Shown here piece by piece: positions 1-11,500 of a DNA stretch of 64,000 nt. Positions within the stretch are counted from its first letter, which is position 1. Each line of letters begins with the position of its first letter. The DNA is from Sphagnum compactum (taxonomy: Eukaryota; Bryophyta; Sphagnopsida; Sphagnales): the NCBI GenBank assembly GCA_965153455.1, contig OZ234501.1, positions 4,402,001-4,466,000 on the forward strand, read 5' to 3'. The position numbers were made by a program, and so were the translations under genes. The notes under the pieces are model-generated. The model was not told where the DNA came from, searched no databases, and worked only from the letters and a program-made list of their open reading frames with translations.

Positions 1-897
1 TTTTGGCAAACTTTCGCAACCTAACAACAAACAAAAGGGATACCAAATCCAACAAAAGGATTTTTGAGATTTTTTAAAAAAAACTTAAAAGTTGCTAGAT
101 TTAAATAGTGTGTTCTTGTAGGTCACCAGACCTAAGCAAGATTCCAAAAAACATTTATTAGTCCACCAAGTCAGTCGCCATTTACTACTAATTAATGTTA
201 AGGATCCTAACTAGTGCACCTACTTGAGGAATTTGAAAAAATATATATTGTTTTGGGCTTTACAATTATTATTTTTACAAAAGTACTTTTTAAAAAAAAT
301 AAGAAAATAAATATCATTATCTATATTGAAATATCCATGGATAAATTTATAATATACATTGGTATAATAAGGCCATTGTCTTGTTTTGAATGCACTAACT
401 TTAAGGCTCCATTAGTCATTAAAATAATCAATTTTAATGTAATTTAAAATATGGCCCATCTAACCATGTTTTCATCTTCCATGTGAATGTGATTATTTAT
501 CAAATTTTCAATTTATCACACATTTTGTCGTATATTTGCTAAAAAAATTCATTGTTTGAGATGATTTCTAAAAAATTAGTCACATGGTATCCAAACATGT
601 TCAAACCATGTGAAATGACATGGTTCAATATACCTTCAACGTTCATAAAGATTAAAAATTACTTAAATTATTTTGAAAATATATTTATGTTTTTGAATAC
701 ACTACATTTATTTTCACAAATATATTCCAATCTCCCACTTTATGAAATGAATCTAATATCTTGCTTAGGTTATATTCTAACATAATAGAGATATTCGTAA
801 AGCCAATAAAAGACAACACTAGTACTTTGAATTTGGTCATACATAAGGTGTGATTAAAAAAAAAACCCTACAAAAAAATATATTAACATACAGCAAG
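1..897. other. AT-rich intergenic DNA, no gene seen
   Basis: I see no conserved protein segment here. The open frames at 214-447 and 552-785 are low-complexity, Ile/Phe/Asn/Lys-rich translations typical of AT-rich noncoding DNA. Confidence 0.6.
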
Positions 898-947
898 GGG
901 TGAAACTCAAAAAACCATCAATTTTGATGGTTTTTTGAGTTTCACCC
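898..947. repeat. Perfect palindrome, 24-bp arms, 2-nt spacer
   Basis: Arms at 898-921 and 924-947 are exact reverse complements separated by TT. Each arm carries GGGTGAAACTC followed by AAAAAACCATCAA or its complement. RNA from either strand would form a single uninterrupted hairpin. Nothing coding flanks it. It could be the core of a foldback transposon or a small-RNA hairpin. Confidence 0.9.
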
Positions 948-3255
948 TGTCTTTTTTCTTTGCCTAAGCGTTTCCATTGCTACTAGATAGGTTTTCACTG
1001 TTTTTACTTCAATAATTGCTATAATTCAACTCGAACCTTGTGCATTAAATGTTGAAATTCAACATTTCGTATTGAATTTTAACATTTCATATTGAGATTT
1101 AATAAAATTTCTTTACTTTGTAAACACCACTAAAAGAGGGGTTAAGGGGTGAAAGGAGGCCCAAAAACAAGGTGAAAAAGGGTGAATTTGTGGATTTCTT
1201 TAATATGCAAAATATTATGAAAAAAATTCAAAAGTTTGAGGTGGGATACATTCAAACATGTATAATGTGACACCCCAAAGGCGTCCGTAATGTGCTTTCA
1301 CCCTTAATTACAACTGAATTTGAAATGGTACTATAATATTATCCAATGATTGATTGGAATCACATTGGCTTTTTATGATTTTTTTGGTTGGTGAAGTGGG
1401 AAATTTTTGTTTCAGGAAACCTTCAACTCTAGTTCTAATTTGGCAATTGCCAAAAAAATCATATTCACCTCTGCCTTTGATCCACCCATTAAAAGATTCA
1501 AAACTTCGCCTTCGCATCCACCCAAGTTTAAAAACAAATTAGGGTTCTTTAAAAGAAACTTCATGTGTGTGGAACAAGAAAATTGAGGTTCTTTGAATGG
1601 AACCTAATGTGTGTGAATTCAAAAATCAAGGATCTTTGATTAGAATCCAGCTTTTGTAGAATTAAAAAAATGGTGGTTTTTTAAAGTTTGAGGTTTTCGT
1701 GATTATTGACTTTGAGTTTTCAACAATGGAGACAATAGGAATGTTGTTAAACCGTGGAATTTGGCAACTTAGTTACCGTCAAGGAAAAAGGTTGCCAAAT
1801 AAAAACATATAAATAAAACATGTCTTTTGTTTGCCTACTGTCATGTTGTAACTACCGTCTTGCAACAACTACCGTCAAGCAACAACCATCATCATGCACA
1901 TATCATCATTGACAAACTTGAAAAAAGACCCCCAATTGCCGAACCTTACATTCCCTGTAGACCTCAAATCTCATGTCTACTTCTCCATTGTTGGCTTCCG
2001 GTGGTAACTATCGTCTTATGGCACAATGCATTTTCTATTCCAATAGCAAATATTAGAAAATATTTTCATTGTAAAAGAAAAAAATAACCAAACTAATGAA
2101 CTAATAGTCTACATCAACTAAGAAAGAACTACTTTCCATACCTTCCGAGAGGTCGATATAAACAAAAAATAATAATGCACATGTTGATTCCACACAACCT
2201 TTAACCATTCTCCATTATAAAACACCAAATACAATATTCTTCCATCTTTTTTTTTCTCCACACACACACAAGCATGCTCCTGATGCTAATGATCTATTCT
2301 TCTCATAATTTAATGGTCTAATGAAATCCTTCACTCCTCCCAAGAAATAAATAAGGAACCTAAGAAACATGTTCACCACACAAAAGTTGAGGTCGTATCC
2401 TCCTAGATTTCCTTATTCTTTTAGATCTCTTCATCCTAATCCCTTCCACACATCCTAGTTAAAGGAAATCCATCCATCCTTTATCCACTTGAACTAATTA
2501 ACCTAGACGGTTTCACCCCCTAATAAATAGAAGATGGTAAGTAGGATATTTACCATTAATAACGAAATAGTTACTAGGATGCCCTTTTGAACGAACTAGA
2601 CTAAGATATTATTTATAATAATTAATATTACTATTATTAAAATCCCTCCCATAATTAACTTTTGATTATTTTGTCTTAGGAAGGTAGTTTGTTGTACTAA
2701 CAATATTACCGTCAAAAAACATTTTCACTCTAGAGCTCTCTTGAAATTGTTTTGCCATCTAACGATAATTATGATCTAGTGATGGCACTACTGTCTTTTA
2801 ACACCCGTAGTGTTAAGATAATTTTCTACCTTTAACAAATGCACATCATTATAATTTAGTTCTTTGATTACAACCTCAGAATGGCAAAAACATGTTGCCA
2901 CTTTTCTTATCGTTTTTATTCAAAATGATGAACGTGTAAAATGCATTGGATTTCAATGAAGATGAAGGTGAATTTTTTTAAAAAAAAATCTTATTTTCTT
3001 CATTCAACTTTGTTTTTTTTTTTGGTTGCACCTTTGTTTCTTATCTTTCCTTCTCTTGCGCTATCTATTCATCATTTGTCTTTTTTTCAATGTTTATGTT
3101 TTAAAAGTTGAAGGGTTGTTAATGTTTATATTATTGTTGTCTTCGTCATTCTTCTTTCAAATCACTGATTATGGAGCTGGTATAACTCACAATTCATATG
3201 AAGTGCCAAGTGCTTGAAGTTCTTCAAAGTTTTTCCTTTTTGCATGGATTTGATA
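948..3255. other. AT-rich intergenic DNA, no gene recognised
   Basis: No frame gives a recognisable domain. The frame at 1827-2087 (86 residues, with a His-rich stretch) and that at 3026-3217 show no family resemblance that I can name. The upstream part of the hAT element described next may lie in the last few hundred bases, but I cannot trace it. Confidence 0.5.
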
Positions 3256-3259
3256 AAAA

Positions 3260-3775
3260 AAAAGAAGTCACAACATGTTGGTTTTGGTGCTAGATCCAAG
3301 GTTCAAAAGTATGTGATTGGTGACCAATTATTTACGTCATGAAAAATCATTCACATTGGTTGTTCAATATGATGTTGGTTTGCTATTGCTTTTGATGATT
3401 CAATGTTACAAGGTGTTCATGCGTTTTGTCTAATGAAAAGGTTCACATGAAAATTAGTGCAACAGCTGTGAACCAACTTGTGACACAAGGGCTTGATGCA
3501 TTTTGTTGCTATCATGTCGATGTGAACAATTGCAAATGTGGATTGCCTTGGTGGCACACTAAGGAACACAAATTTCTAGCAATGGCTTTGTTCACTTAAC
3601 AAATTGTTGGGATTCCGACTCACCAAATCAAGACATGGAAGGATTTCCTCAATTGTTGGAGTTCTCATTACATTCAAAAGTGTTAGTTGCAAATTGACCA
3701 TCTTGACTAAATAATTTTTGTTAACAAAACTTGGGTTGATGATGCAAAGGCTAGGTGTTCTAAACCCTCTAACCT
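3260..3775 (+). pseudogene. Degenerate hAT transposase, C-terminal fragment
   Basis: Conceptual translation in shifting + frames gives hAT hallmarks in the right order. First is LVLVLDPRFKS (near 3280), the segment found before the dimerisation domain of plant hAT transposases. About 250 bases on come CGLPWWHTKEHKF, then LFT-stop-QIVGIPTHQIKT, then LQIDHLD, then IIFVNKTWVDDAKA (to about 3755). This follows the hATC pattern: a WW pair, a small-residue helix, the 'IPxxxxxxER' turn, and a Leu-rich helix ending in FxxKNW. The ER of the turn is lost, and in-frame stops and frame changes show it is dead. hAT transposases are cut-and-paste enzymes; no terminal inverted repeats or 8-bp target duplication were identified. 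Family known; assignment inferred by eye. Confidence 0.65.
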
Positions 3776-3789
3776 TGTAAGTGCATGCA

Positions 3790-4790
3790 TAACACAATCA
3801 AAGCTGACATAAGAGCTTGATGCATAATTTGAAGATGAGATGGAGCAAGACAAATTCTTGAATTTTTGTGATTTGTGATTTTCATTTTGTTGCTTTTACA
3901 TGTTCCTTGTTCCTCGCGAGATAAAAATGGACAAAAATCTGAATTTTTCAAGCTTGTTCATTTCTTAACTTTGTTGTGAATTAAGAAGTTTCATTGAGCT
4001 TCATGGATGATGGAATTCTCGACTATTTTTTTTTTTTGGTATGGTTGATTTCAATGAGCTTTGGAATGTAAAAGTTGTAAGTGCCTCGTGCACTCATTGA
4101 ATTGCACTGTGATTTTTCCCACGATTGATTTCAATGACCTTTATAATATACAAGTTGTAATTGCCTAATGCCTTTGGTGGAAAAAAAACTCATTGAGTTG
4201 CATTGTAGATTGTAGTGTTTTCATTGAAGGCGAGGATAGTTCAAATAACATCTTTGGATACAATTCAAAAATCCACCTTGACTATATAAGAAAGTCCGAT
4301 TTGAACAAGGGGTGTGTCACACTTTGGCCTTGCCATCTATCTATGAAGGAAGGTAGTTTGTTTTGTTTTGTTTTGTAGTTATGAGATCCAGGACTAAACC
4401 AGGATGCTTCAGATTGTGTTCTTGGTGTCTTTGGAAAGCTCTCCACAAGGCAAGGAAGGGTGCATGGGCTTGGTTCCATGATGTTTGGACTTGCGGTGCA
4501 AAAGTTCTTGAATATTGAATGATTTCTTCGCTGAAAATTAAACCAAATCGTAGCTGAAAGTGTTGGAGGAATTGGAATTTGCCTTTGGTGTTGTTGGAAA
4601 GATCTTGATGAGCAGGATTTAATGGAATTTATTTGGTTAAAAGATTTGGATTCCGAATGTGAGAGATATTGATTTTTTAAGTGATTTCTGCCGCTGAAAA
4701 TTCAAATTAAAAAAAAAAAAAAAACAGATTTTGGAAAGAAAAATCAGTCGAGAACGTAGTTACACTTGGGCCAAATGCACCGGCCACACT
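3790..4790. other. Intergenic DNA, possible remains of the hAT element's 3' flank
   Basis: There is a duplicated motif around 'TTTCAATGA(G/C)CTTT...GTTGTAA(G/T)TGCC' near 4048-4090 and 4125-4170, so a short local duplication is present. No gene is seen; the 61- and 65-residue frames at 4193-4479 overlap on opposite strands and look like chance. Confidence 0.45.
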
Positions 4791-4809
4791 AGTTTACATT
4801 TAAATGTAT

Positions 4810-5080
4810 CTTAAGGCAACAAAAAGAATTATCGCACCTCAAATATCACCATGCAAAAATATAATCTTCAAAAAGTCCTCTAAAAGAAACCAAAATCCCT
4901 TCAAGATATTATAACTCTGCAATTAATCAACACAAGCCAAAATATAAAATCTTTCAAAAATCCTCGTATAATAAAAATAGACCTATTATTATTATTATTA
5001 CCTAGGGGCCTATAAAAATCCCTTAAGCTACTACACTCTATAATGAATCTAAACACAACATCCTTACATATCTCAACCAA
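4810..5080 (+). repeat. Dispersed repeat, copy A (inverted copy near 44.3-44.6 kb)
   Basis: This segment matches the reverse complement of about 44325-44600. The best block, CCTAGGGGCCTATAAAAATC then CCTTAAGCTACTA, starts at 5002 and lies next to an ATT trinucleotide run in both copies. Flanking phrases (CTTCAAAAAGTCCTCTAAAA; ACACAAGCC; ATCCTC before ATAAAAATAGACCTATT) keep the same order. It is probably a decayed transposon fragment; I find no ends or coding part. Confidence 0.75.
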
Positions 5081-5860
5081 GATAAGGAGAACAACACTTC
5101 AATAAAATTTGGTTCTTTCATAAGAGCAAGTAATAATAATAGAAATGGTTGAAGCATTTCGCAAGGTATTATGATTTCATTCTTTCAACATGTAGTTGTT
5201 TCATAATTCTAGTGATATATGGGGGATTTTTGGCAATCCTTTGTATGATCATCTATAGACCATTCCAAAGACAATTTAATCAAGCATAATGTATATTCAT
5301 TTAAATTAAATTTAAAATTAACACCCACTCCAATAAAATGAAGGCAAACAATTTGTACAATTCGAATATATGCTTTATTTACGTGGATAAAAGATTTCAC
5401 ATGACTATGAAAAAAAATTTAATAGGCAACTCAATATACCCTAAACCCTAAATTCTAGAATGTGGATTTGAAAAAAATAAAAATCTAATGAATCAATACT
5501 ACCAAAACTTTGATATCACAAGCCACAAGGTTTTTAATTACCTTATGATTTCCAAGTTCCCAATTATACACACCTACATATATGCATACAATATACATAC
5601 ATACATACATACACACACATGGAATGGGGTCCAAGTTCAAGAACCAAAACCAAAAGCCTGAAGTTTTTTAAAGGTCTTTTTTAAATTTTAAAAAATAAAA
5701 TAAAAATAAAAACTCTCCTTTTTCAAGAATTTTAAAATGAATCTACTTTATTGGTTCAAAAAGTAGCTCTCAAGTTTCTTTTATAAATTCAGAAGGTCTT
5801 TTTTTTCTTTATTCAGTCAAAAAGCCTATTTTGTAATTAAAAAAATCAGAAAGCTAAAAT
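5081..5860. other. AT-rich intergenic DNA, no gene seen
   Basis: There is a short CCCTAAACCCTAAA stretch at about 5439-5452 and a (CATA)n run at 5590-5612. No coding signal is seen. Confidence 0.5.
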
Positions 5861-5865
5861 AGGAA

Positions 5866-5906
5866 GGTAGGTAGGTAGGTAGGTAGGTAGGTAGGTAGGA
5901 AGATAG
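5866..5906. repeat. (GGTA)n microsatellite
   Basis: An AGGTAGGT tetranucleotide run of about nine units with one late AGAT variant. A related GGTA run occurs near 60205-60230. Confidence 0.9.
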
Positions 5907-6009
5907 GTAGGTCTAATTTTCTTTCATTCAAAAGGAAGGTGTTTTTTCATTAGTTGTTCTTTGGTGCCACTCCAAAGCAGTGGGTTTTATTTTGAGGAAC
6001 TTTGTTTGT

Positions 6010-6330
6010 AGCCAAAGTGGCGATCATCCATCCACCCATCCATCCATCCATTAGAACATGAAGAAAAAGTGGCAATCATCCCTAGGTATATTTATTCAAA
6101 ATATGGCTATAGACCAGAAACAAATTATGTACACATTTTTGTATCATCCTTCTATACTGTAGTGTATAGTGTAGTATATTTAAATCCGGCGATTTTTGCT
6201 CCCCTTTTTTTTTCCCCTCACTTTTGGCGACTGAAAACCAACCTACAAAATCACTCTTTTTTCGAATTTTTAGTTTTTAATATTTCTTCTCTTTTTGGCG
6301 AAACTTCGCCAGTAAAAACATGAAAACACT
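6010..6330 (+). repeat. Dispersed 'TGGCGATCATCC' repeat, copy 1
   Basis: It contains GTAGCCAAAGTGGCGATCAT, an internal (CATC)n stretch (6026-6052), AAGTGGCAATCATCC, TATTTATTCAAAATATGGCT and later CTTCGCCAGTAAAAACA. The same ordered phrases occur at 59260-59560 and 59638-59880 at the other end of the window, so this is an interspersed repeat. The frame at 6069-6323 lies inside it and is not taken as a gene. Confidence 0.7.
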
Positions 6331-6384
6331 GCAAGTCTAAAGGTGTTTTTCATCCGTCTTTGGTCCTCCCTCCGTTTGCGTGTG

Positions 6385-6457
6385 CGCCAGAGAGAGAGAG
6401 AGAGACACGCACACACACGACGAACTTTCTTCACGTCGCAAACTATTTTTGCGTGCG

Positions 6458-6491
<34 letters not shown>

Positions 6492-6515
6492 GACGAACTT
6501 TCTTCACGTCGCAGG
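6385..6515 (+). repeat. Tandem duplication carrying (GA)n tracts
   Basis: CGACGAACTTTCTTCACGTC appears twice, at about 6419 and 6491, both copies continuing with GCA and each preceded by a GA run (6389-6404 and 6460-6490). The repeated block has complementary ends (CGACG/CGTCG), so it can fold. The period is about 72 bases. Confidence 0.85.
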
Positions 6516-6692
6516 GCAGTCGAGTCAAACGCGCGTGCGTAAGGAGGTGACGAATTTCGAGTATTTGGGTACTTACTTACTCGCGGATCTCGTTATTCTA
6601 CAATCATCGTTGTCGATTTTCTTTACAGAAATGGCAGATAAATGCAACGAAACCCAGAGAGCAGCAGCAAGAAATCTCACACGGCGCACGCC

Positions 6693-6718
6693 TGAGAGAG
6701 AGAGAGAGAGAGAGAGAG
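6693..6718. repeat. (GA)n microsatellite
   Basis: Thirteen GA units. This is the third GA run within 350 bases upstream of the transporter gene. Confidence 0.9.
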
Positions 6719-6739
6719 TGCTATTGGATTAGAATCAGA

Positions 6740-7900
6740 TCGCCAGTGTTTCTTTTTATGGCGAAATTTCGGACCCCAAAAAAATCCAGTGCCAAAAGGG
6801 GTACAGACGAAGATCTGTTTGGGCAAAAAAAAAAAAAAACGCCAAAGTTGCCGTATTTTGCGGAGAAAAAACGTCTGAAGTCGCCATATTTAGAGAATAG
6901 GTTCTTGGAAGTCGCCAAAACAAAGGAGGATTCTAAAAGCATTTCTATTTTCCTGTCTTTCCAACTCCAAATGCGACGAAAAAATTCCAAAAAACGATTA
7001 TTTTCGAAATTTGGCGATTTAAAAAATAAATAAATAGGGAATATTTCGACGGAATATCTTCTTTATTATTATTTCGTATTTTGGCGAAATCTCACAGAAC
7101 CAAGTGTGTGACCTCTAGTAAAGTTTTGACTCATTGCTCTTGTGAATGATGATCGCCACTCCACCTATTTCACAAAAATGGAAAAAGAAAAAACCCTGGA
7201 TCATTCGCCATATTTTCTTTTCTTTTCCCGGAGCTCTTTCGTCCTAACTCGCCTCTCTGAGTCCTTCACACCAACAACACCAAAAAAACAGAGCTCGGTG
7301 ATTCCGCCAAAACTTGGTAATTTAAATTTAAATTTATGTATTATTTTGGCCAAATTTCGCACCAGAATTTCGGGGAACCTTAGTCAAATTTCTCTTTGTG
7401 GATGACGATCGCCAGTCCACCTATTTCACAAAATTGACAAAAAAAAAAAAAAACCCCAACCCTGGATCAATCGCCATAAACACTTGCTTTTTCTTTTCTG
7501 GAGCTCCTTGCTCCTGACTCGCCTCTCTCACACCACCAACACAAAACAGAGCTTGGTGATCCGCCATAATTGGTATTTAAAATTTTTATTTGTGTAAATT
7601 TGGCGAAACTTCGGGACCCCCCCCCCCCCCCCCCCCAAACACGTTGTGAATTCTGAGCTTTTACCTCCTCTAGTCAAATTTGGTTTCATTCCTCTTTGTG
7701 GATGGTGATCGCCAGTAAAAACACTCTATTTCAAAAAATTTGGCAAAAAAGAAAAGAAAAGGCCACTGGATGTTTCGCCACTCTTGCTTTTTCTTTTCCT
7801 AGAGCTCCTTTGCTCCTGAGAGACTCTCCTCTCTCTCCGAGTCTTCAAAAAGTTCATAGAAAAGGAACACAAAAACAGAGCTTGCTGGTGATGTTCTCTC
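6740..7900 (+). repeat. Degenerate tandem repeat, about four units of 255-330 bp
   Basis: Units begin near 6735, 7081, 7346 and 7601. Each starts with a TGGCGAAA(T/C)TTCG-like phrase and contains, where preserved, GTGGATGATGATCGCCAGT (7141, 7396, 7696), CCACCTATTTCACAAAA, CCCTGGATCATTCGCCATA, GGAGCTC followed by a CT-rich stretch, and ACAAAACAGAGCTTGGTGAT. Spacing of the GATCGCCA phrase is 255 then 300 bases. The unit shares its TGGCGA/TCGCCAGT words with the dispersed repeat at 6010-6330. It lies upstream of the transporter and shows no conserved frame. Confidence 0.75.
7617..7636. repeat. Homopolymer run of 20 C
   Basis: Twenty C in a row on the + strand within the degenerate repeat. Runs of this length are prone to length errors in assembly. 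Confidence 0.95.
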
Positions 7901-8429
7901 ATTCTCTCTCTCGCTCGCTCGCTCGCTCACGCACACGCGCGCACACACACCCACACACACCAAATATAGACAGACGTGTTGACGAGAGAACACATGATGC
8001 GGATAGTAGGAAGGGTCGGGAAGTTGGGGAACTAAATTGGTGGATGCTCCTTCGTCACGCCGCCAGTCTTTCCGGCTTCTCCCTCCACAATTAGCTCAGA
8101 CAACAGCATATCCGTCGTTGCCGGTTGTTACTGGGTATTAGTAAAACAGTGGCACCCAAGAGGAGGAAGCTGGCGCTGTAATAATATTCTTCGGTTTTGG
8201 TTTTGGGTTTTTTGTCTTTTTTTGGGGGGTGGGGGTTGGGGGGACGGAGCTTCAATGAGAAAACAAAGGTTGTGAGTGGGTTTGAATCCCGGTCTTCTTT
8301 GTTTTCTTTTTTCTTTTTTTTCCTGAGTTACTGATGAATTGGGTTTTTGCTGTTATTGGATTTCTGGATTCAGTTGCTTGCTGAAGCTTTTGGAGCTTTG
8401 AGGCAAGGGAGGACAGACACATGGGTCGG

Positions 8430-8452
8430 TAGAGAGAGAGCAGAAAGAGAGA

Positions 8453-8501
<49 letters not shown>

Positions 8502-8513
8502 GTGTGTGTGTGT
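8430..8513 (+). promoter_or_regulatory. GA-rich leader of the transporter gene, (AG)n then (TG)n
   Basis: An AG run of about 21 units (8457-8498) runs into TG units ending about 33 bases before the ATG at 8546. Its place just ahead of the start codon suggests 5' UTR or core promoter. GAGA-type tracts in plant leaders are known targets of BPC-family proteins; a role here is inferred only. The LETM1 gene has the same kind of tract immediately ahead of its own start codon. Confidence 0.55.
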
Positions 8514-8545
8514 CTCAAGAGGGTGAGTAGGAGTGTTTTGACACA

Positions 8546-11500
8546 ATGAGTGCGACACTACCGATCACAGTGGGGTCGCCATCGACGTCGATCACAGTGA
8601 AGGAGGAGCAAGAAATGAAGAGCAGCAGCATCAACAGAATGACGCAGCGGGGCGCCATAGTTGCTCTTTCCTACATGGTTATTGCAGGTGACTCTGTTCC
8701 TGTGTTAGCCTTTCTGCTGGCGCAGACTTTTGTTGGATTTTGACACTCAGCGTTTTTACTCCAAGTCTGTATAGTATCACGAGAATCACTGCTATTGTAG
8801 TTTAGGGTTTTGAGTTGGGGATTAAAGAAAGGAAGAACGGGGGAGCAAGGAAAAACTTCACCACCATCAACTAGTTGGAGTTTGAGAATAAAAGAAAGAG
8901 AAAAAGGGGAATCGGTTCCTCAAGTTTTGTTTTCTGCAAATGGGTTTTTTTTTCAGTGGGAGTATGTGTGTTGCTCCTTGCTGCTGCACATTCTGATTTG
9001 AGGTTGAAAGCTTTTGTTGCAGTGCTGTTGGTTATGTTTAACAAAGCAGCACTTTCGAGTTACAAGTTCCCATGTGCAAATGTCCTCACAGTTATGCAGG
9101 TAAGCCCCACTTCTCTTGCAACTGAACTCTCAGGGATTAATGCTGTCAGACATGACATTTCTCCCCTGAGAGTTCAAGACAATCAACCCCCACCATCAAT
9201 ATCAATCTGTCTTGATTGATGTCACGCATTTCTCTTGAACTCTCAAGGGATTGATGCTGTAAGGCATTTCTTCCCCAAGAGTTCAAGACAATCAATCCCC
9301 TGACATCAATTAATCTGGCTTGGTTGATGTCAGACATTTCACTTGTACTCTCAGCGGTTGATTTTGTTCAGGACTTCCTTCATGTTGTTCATGCATTCTT
9401 GTTCAGACATACAACAGAGGGAAATTAGGTTTCAACTGCTGCAAATTGTGACATCGGTTAGATCTGTGGCATAGGAGAACAAATCAAGTTTTATGGAATT
9501 GTGCTTGAAGGTTGTAGCTATGTGACAATTGTGGAGTTGTTGATTTCATAAAAACTAAACATTGATTGGGGAGATTGATGGGATGGAGGGGAGCAGATGA
9601 TATTGTCAACGGCTGTCCTCTTTGTCCTGAGGAAATTGGATTTTATAAAATTCTCAGACGACTCACCAAATGGCAAGGCAGCAGTCAAGCACTTTGTTCC
9701 CTTTCGGATCCTCCGCCAAATCTCCCCTCTCTCAATTGCTTACCTGTTTTATATGGTACTTCCAACTCTAATGGGTCAGGTTGCACATGACTTTTATATT
9801 GGCTTATCTTTTCCTATTCCCCTAGAAGCAGCATGCAATTATCAGAAATTGCTGCTTTTATAACTGAGAGCTTGGTTTATGGGTTGAGTGTGGTTGATGA
9901 ACTGTACCTATGTTACTAATCATGATTTGTGTGGGTATCCCAGAGGATCTTCCGTCTGCTTTTTAATGGGATTTTATGTCGTGGTAGGTGGTGGGCATGG
10001 CGTCAATAAGAGGTGTGAATGTGCCAATGTTCACCACCCTACGCCGGACAACTGTTTTCTTCACCATGATAATGGAGTTTGTGCTTGTTGGTCAAAGGCA
10101 TTCCAATCCTATCATTCTTAGGTCAGTGGCATCTCTATACCCTAAGTTTTATTACCAAGTAAGTTGCTTACCCTGTGAAAATTATGTGGAATTTTGGTGA
10201 GATGATGTGAAAAACGATGTGAACAGTGTGGCCATCATTGTATTGGGAGCCTTAATAGCGGGATCAAGGGATTTGTCATTTAAGCTGGAAGGTTACTCTG
10301 TTGTTCTACTCTCCAACCTCACAACAGCCATCTATCTTGCCACCATTGCCCGTCTTGGTACGTAATGTAAGTGAACCCCTTGCAGCTTGTGCTTGCCTGG
10401 TGCTCCTGTGTATTGCTCTTTTCCATGAATGAGTGCGTCCCACGATGATGGTATGAAGATCGATGGTTGACAGTGCATTGATTGCTGAGCTTGTGAGACT
10501 GGGTAATTGAGCTGCAGCAGAAGCATCTTTGACCTTATGCAGGGCATACTGACTGATGGACATTTTCTTGCTTTTGTTGAATGTAGAGAGTGAAGTGTAG
10601 ATGTGGCTGTACTGTACTTTGTGCTTGTGGGATGCAGACTTTGGGCACAAATGGTTGTGATCTTAAATGTATGCTGTCAGCAGTTTTATATTACTTAATC
10701 AATGGTGTATTGTAAAGTGGGGATGAGAAAGTGGAGGGTTTGATTTTGTGGTTTTCTCTTGCCAGGCAAGACAACAGGACTCAATAGCTTTGGCCTCATG
10801 TGGTGTAATGGTATGAGACCATAGTATCTCAATTATCTAATCATTGCATGACCTTGTGGATGTTTGAGATGATCTGGACTGGGTCAAGGTAGGTTCCAAG
10901 CTTATTGTGCATAAAAACATGTGCAGTAGATGGTCTTGTGGGTCCAACCCTAGCTTACCAGAAACAGTTAGTATGCACTTGCAAATTTTGAGTTTGTTTC
11001 TTGCCATTCTGATTGCAGCTGGAGCAGAAAGGGAAGGTTTTTAAAAAATTGTCTGGATGTATTTGCAGGCCTCATTTGTGGACCAATTTTGATTCTTTGG
11101 ATCCTGTTGAGTGGTGAACTTAAGATGGCCCTTAACTTTGAATCCATTCATGTCCTGGGCTTCCAGGTACTATATGTTTGTGTGCATTCATTTCCATAGT
11201 TGCAGATGGCACAAAAGAGAAGTGTAGCTAAATTCCACTTACACATTATCTACTGCCTTAGGAAGGGATTTTTGTTTTGACCTGGTCTTAGATGTAGAGT
11301 CTCTTTGCAACAGTCAGGTTCTAGCCGGTGGCCAATTTTGATGCATAAAGCACCCCATGTGTGTCAAAGTCGCATCTTTTCAAGCATTCTGGTGGCCTCT
11401 AAGCTTCACTTAAAACTATGCTCTTACATGGACAAAGGGGCCTTATGACAGGGTTTAGGGGTGAGGGCATGGGTCGTGTATGACAAATCATGATCAGAAT

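Noticed and set aside
6343-6732. Frames rich in alternating Arg-Glu over the GA runs
   Set aside because: They are produced by GA microsatellites and have no other protein character.
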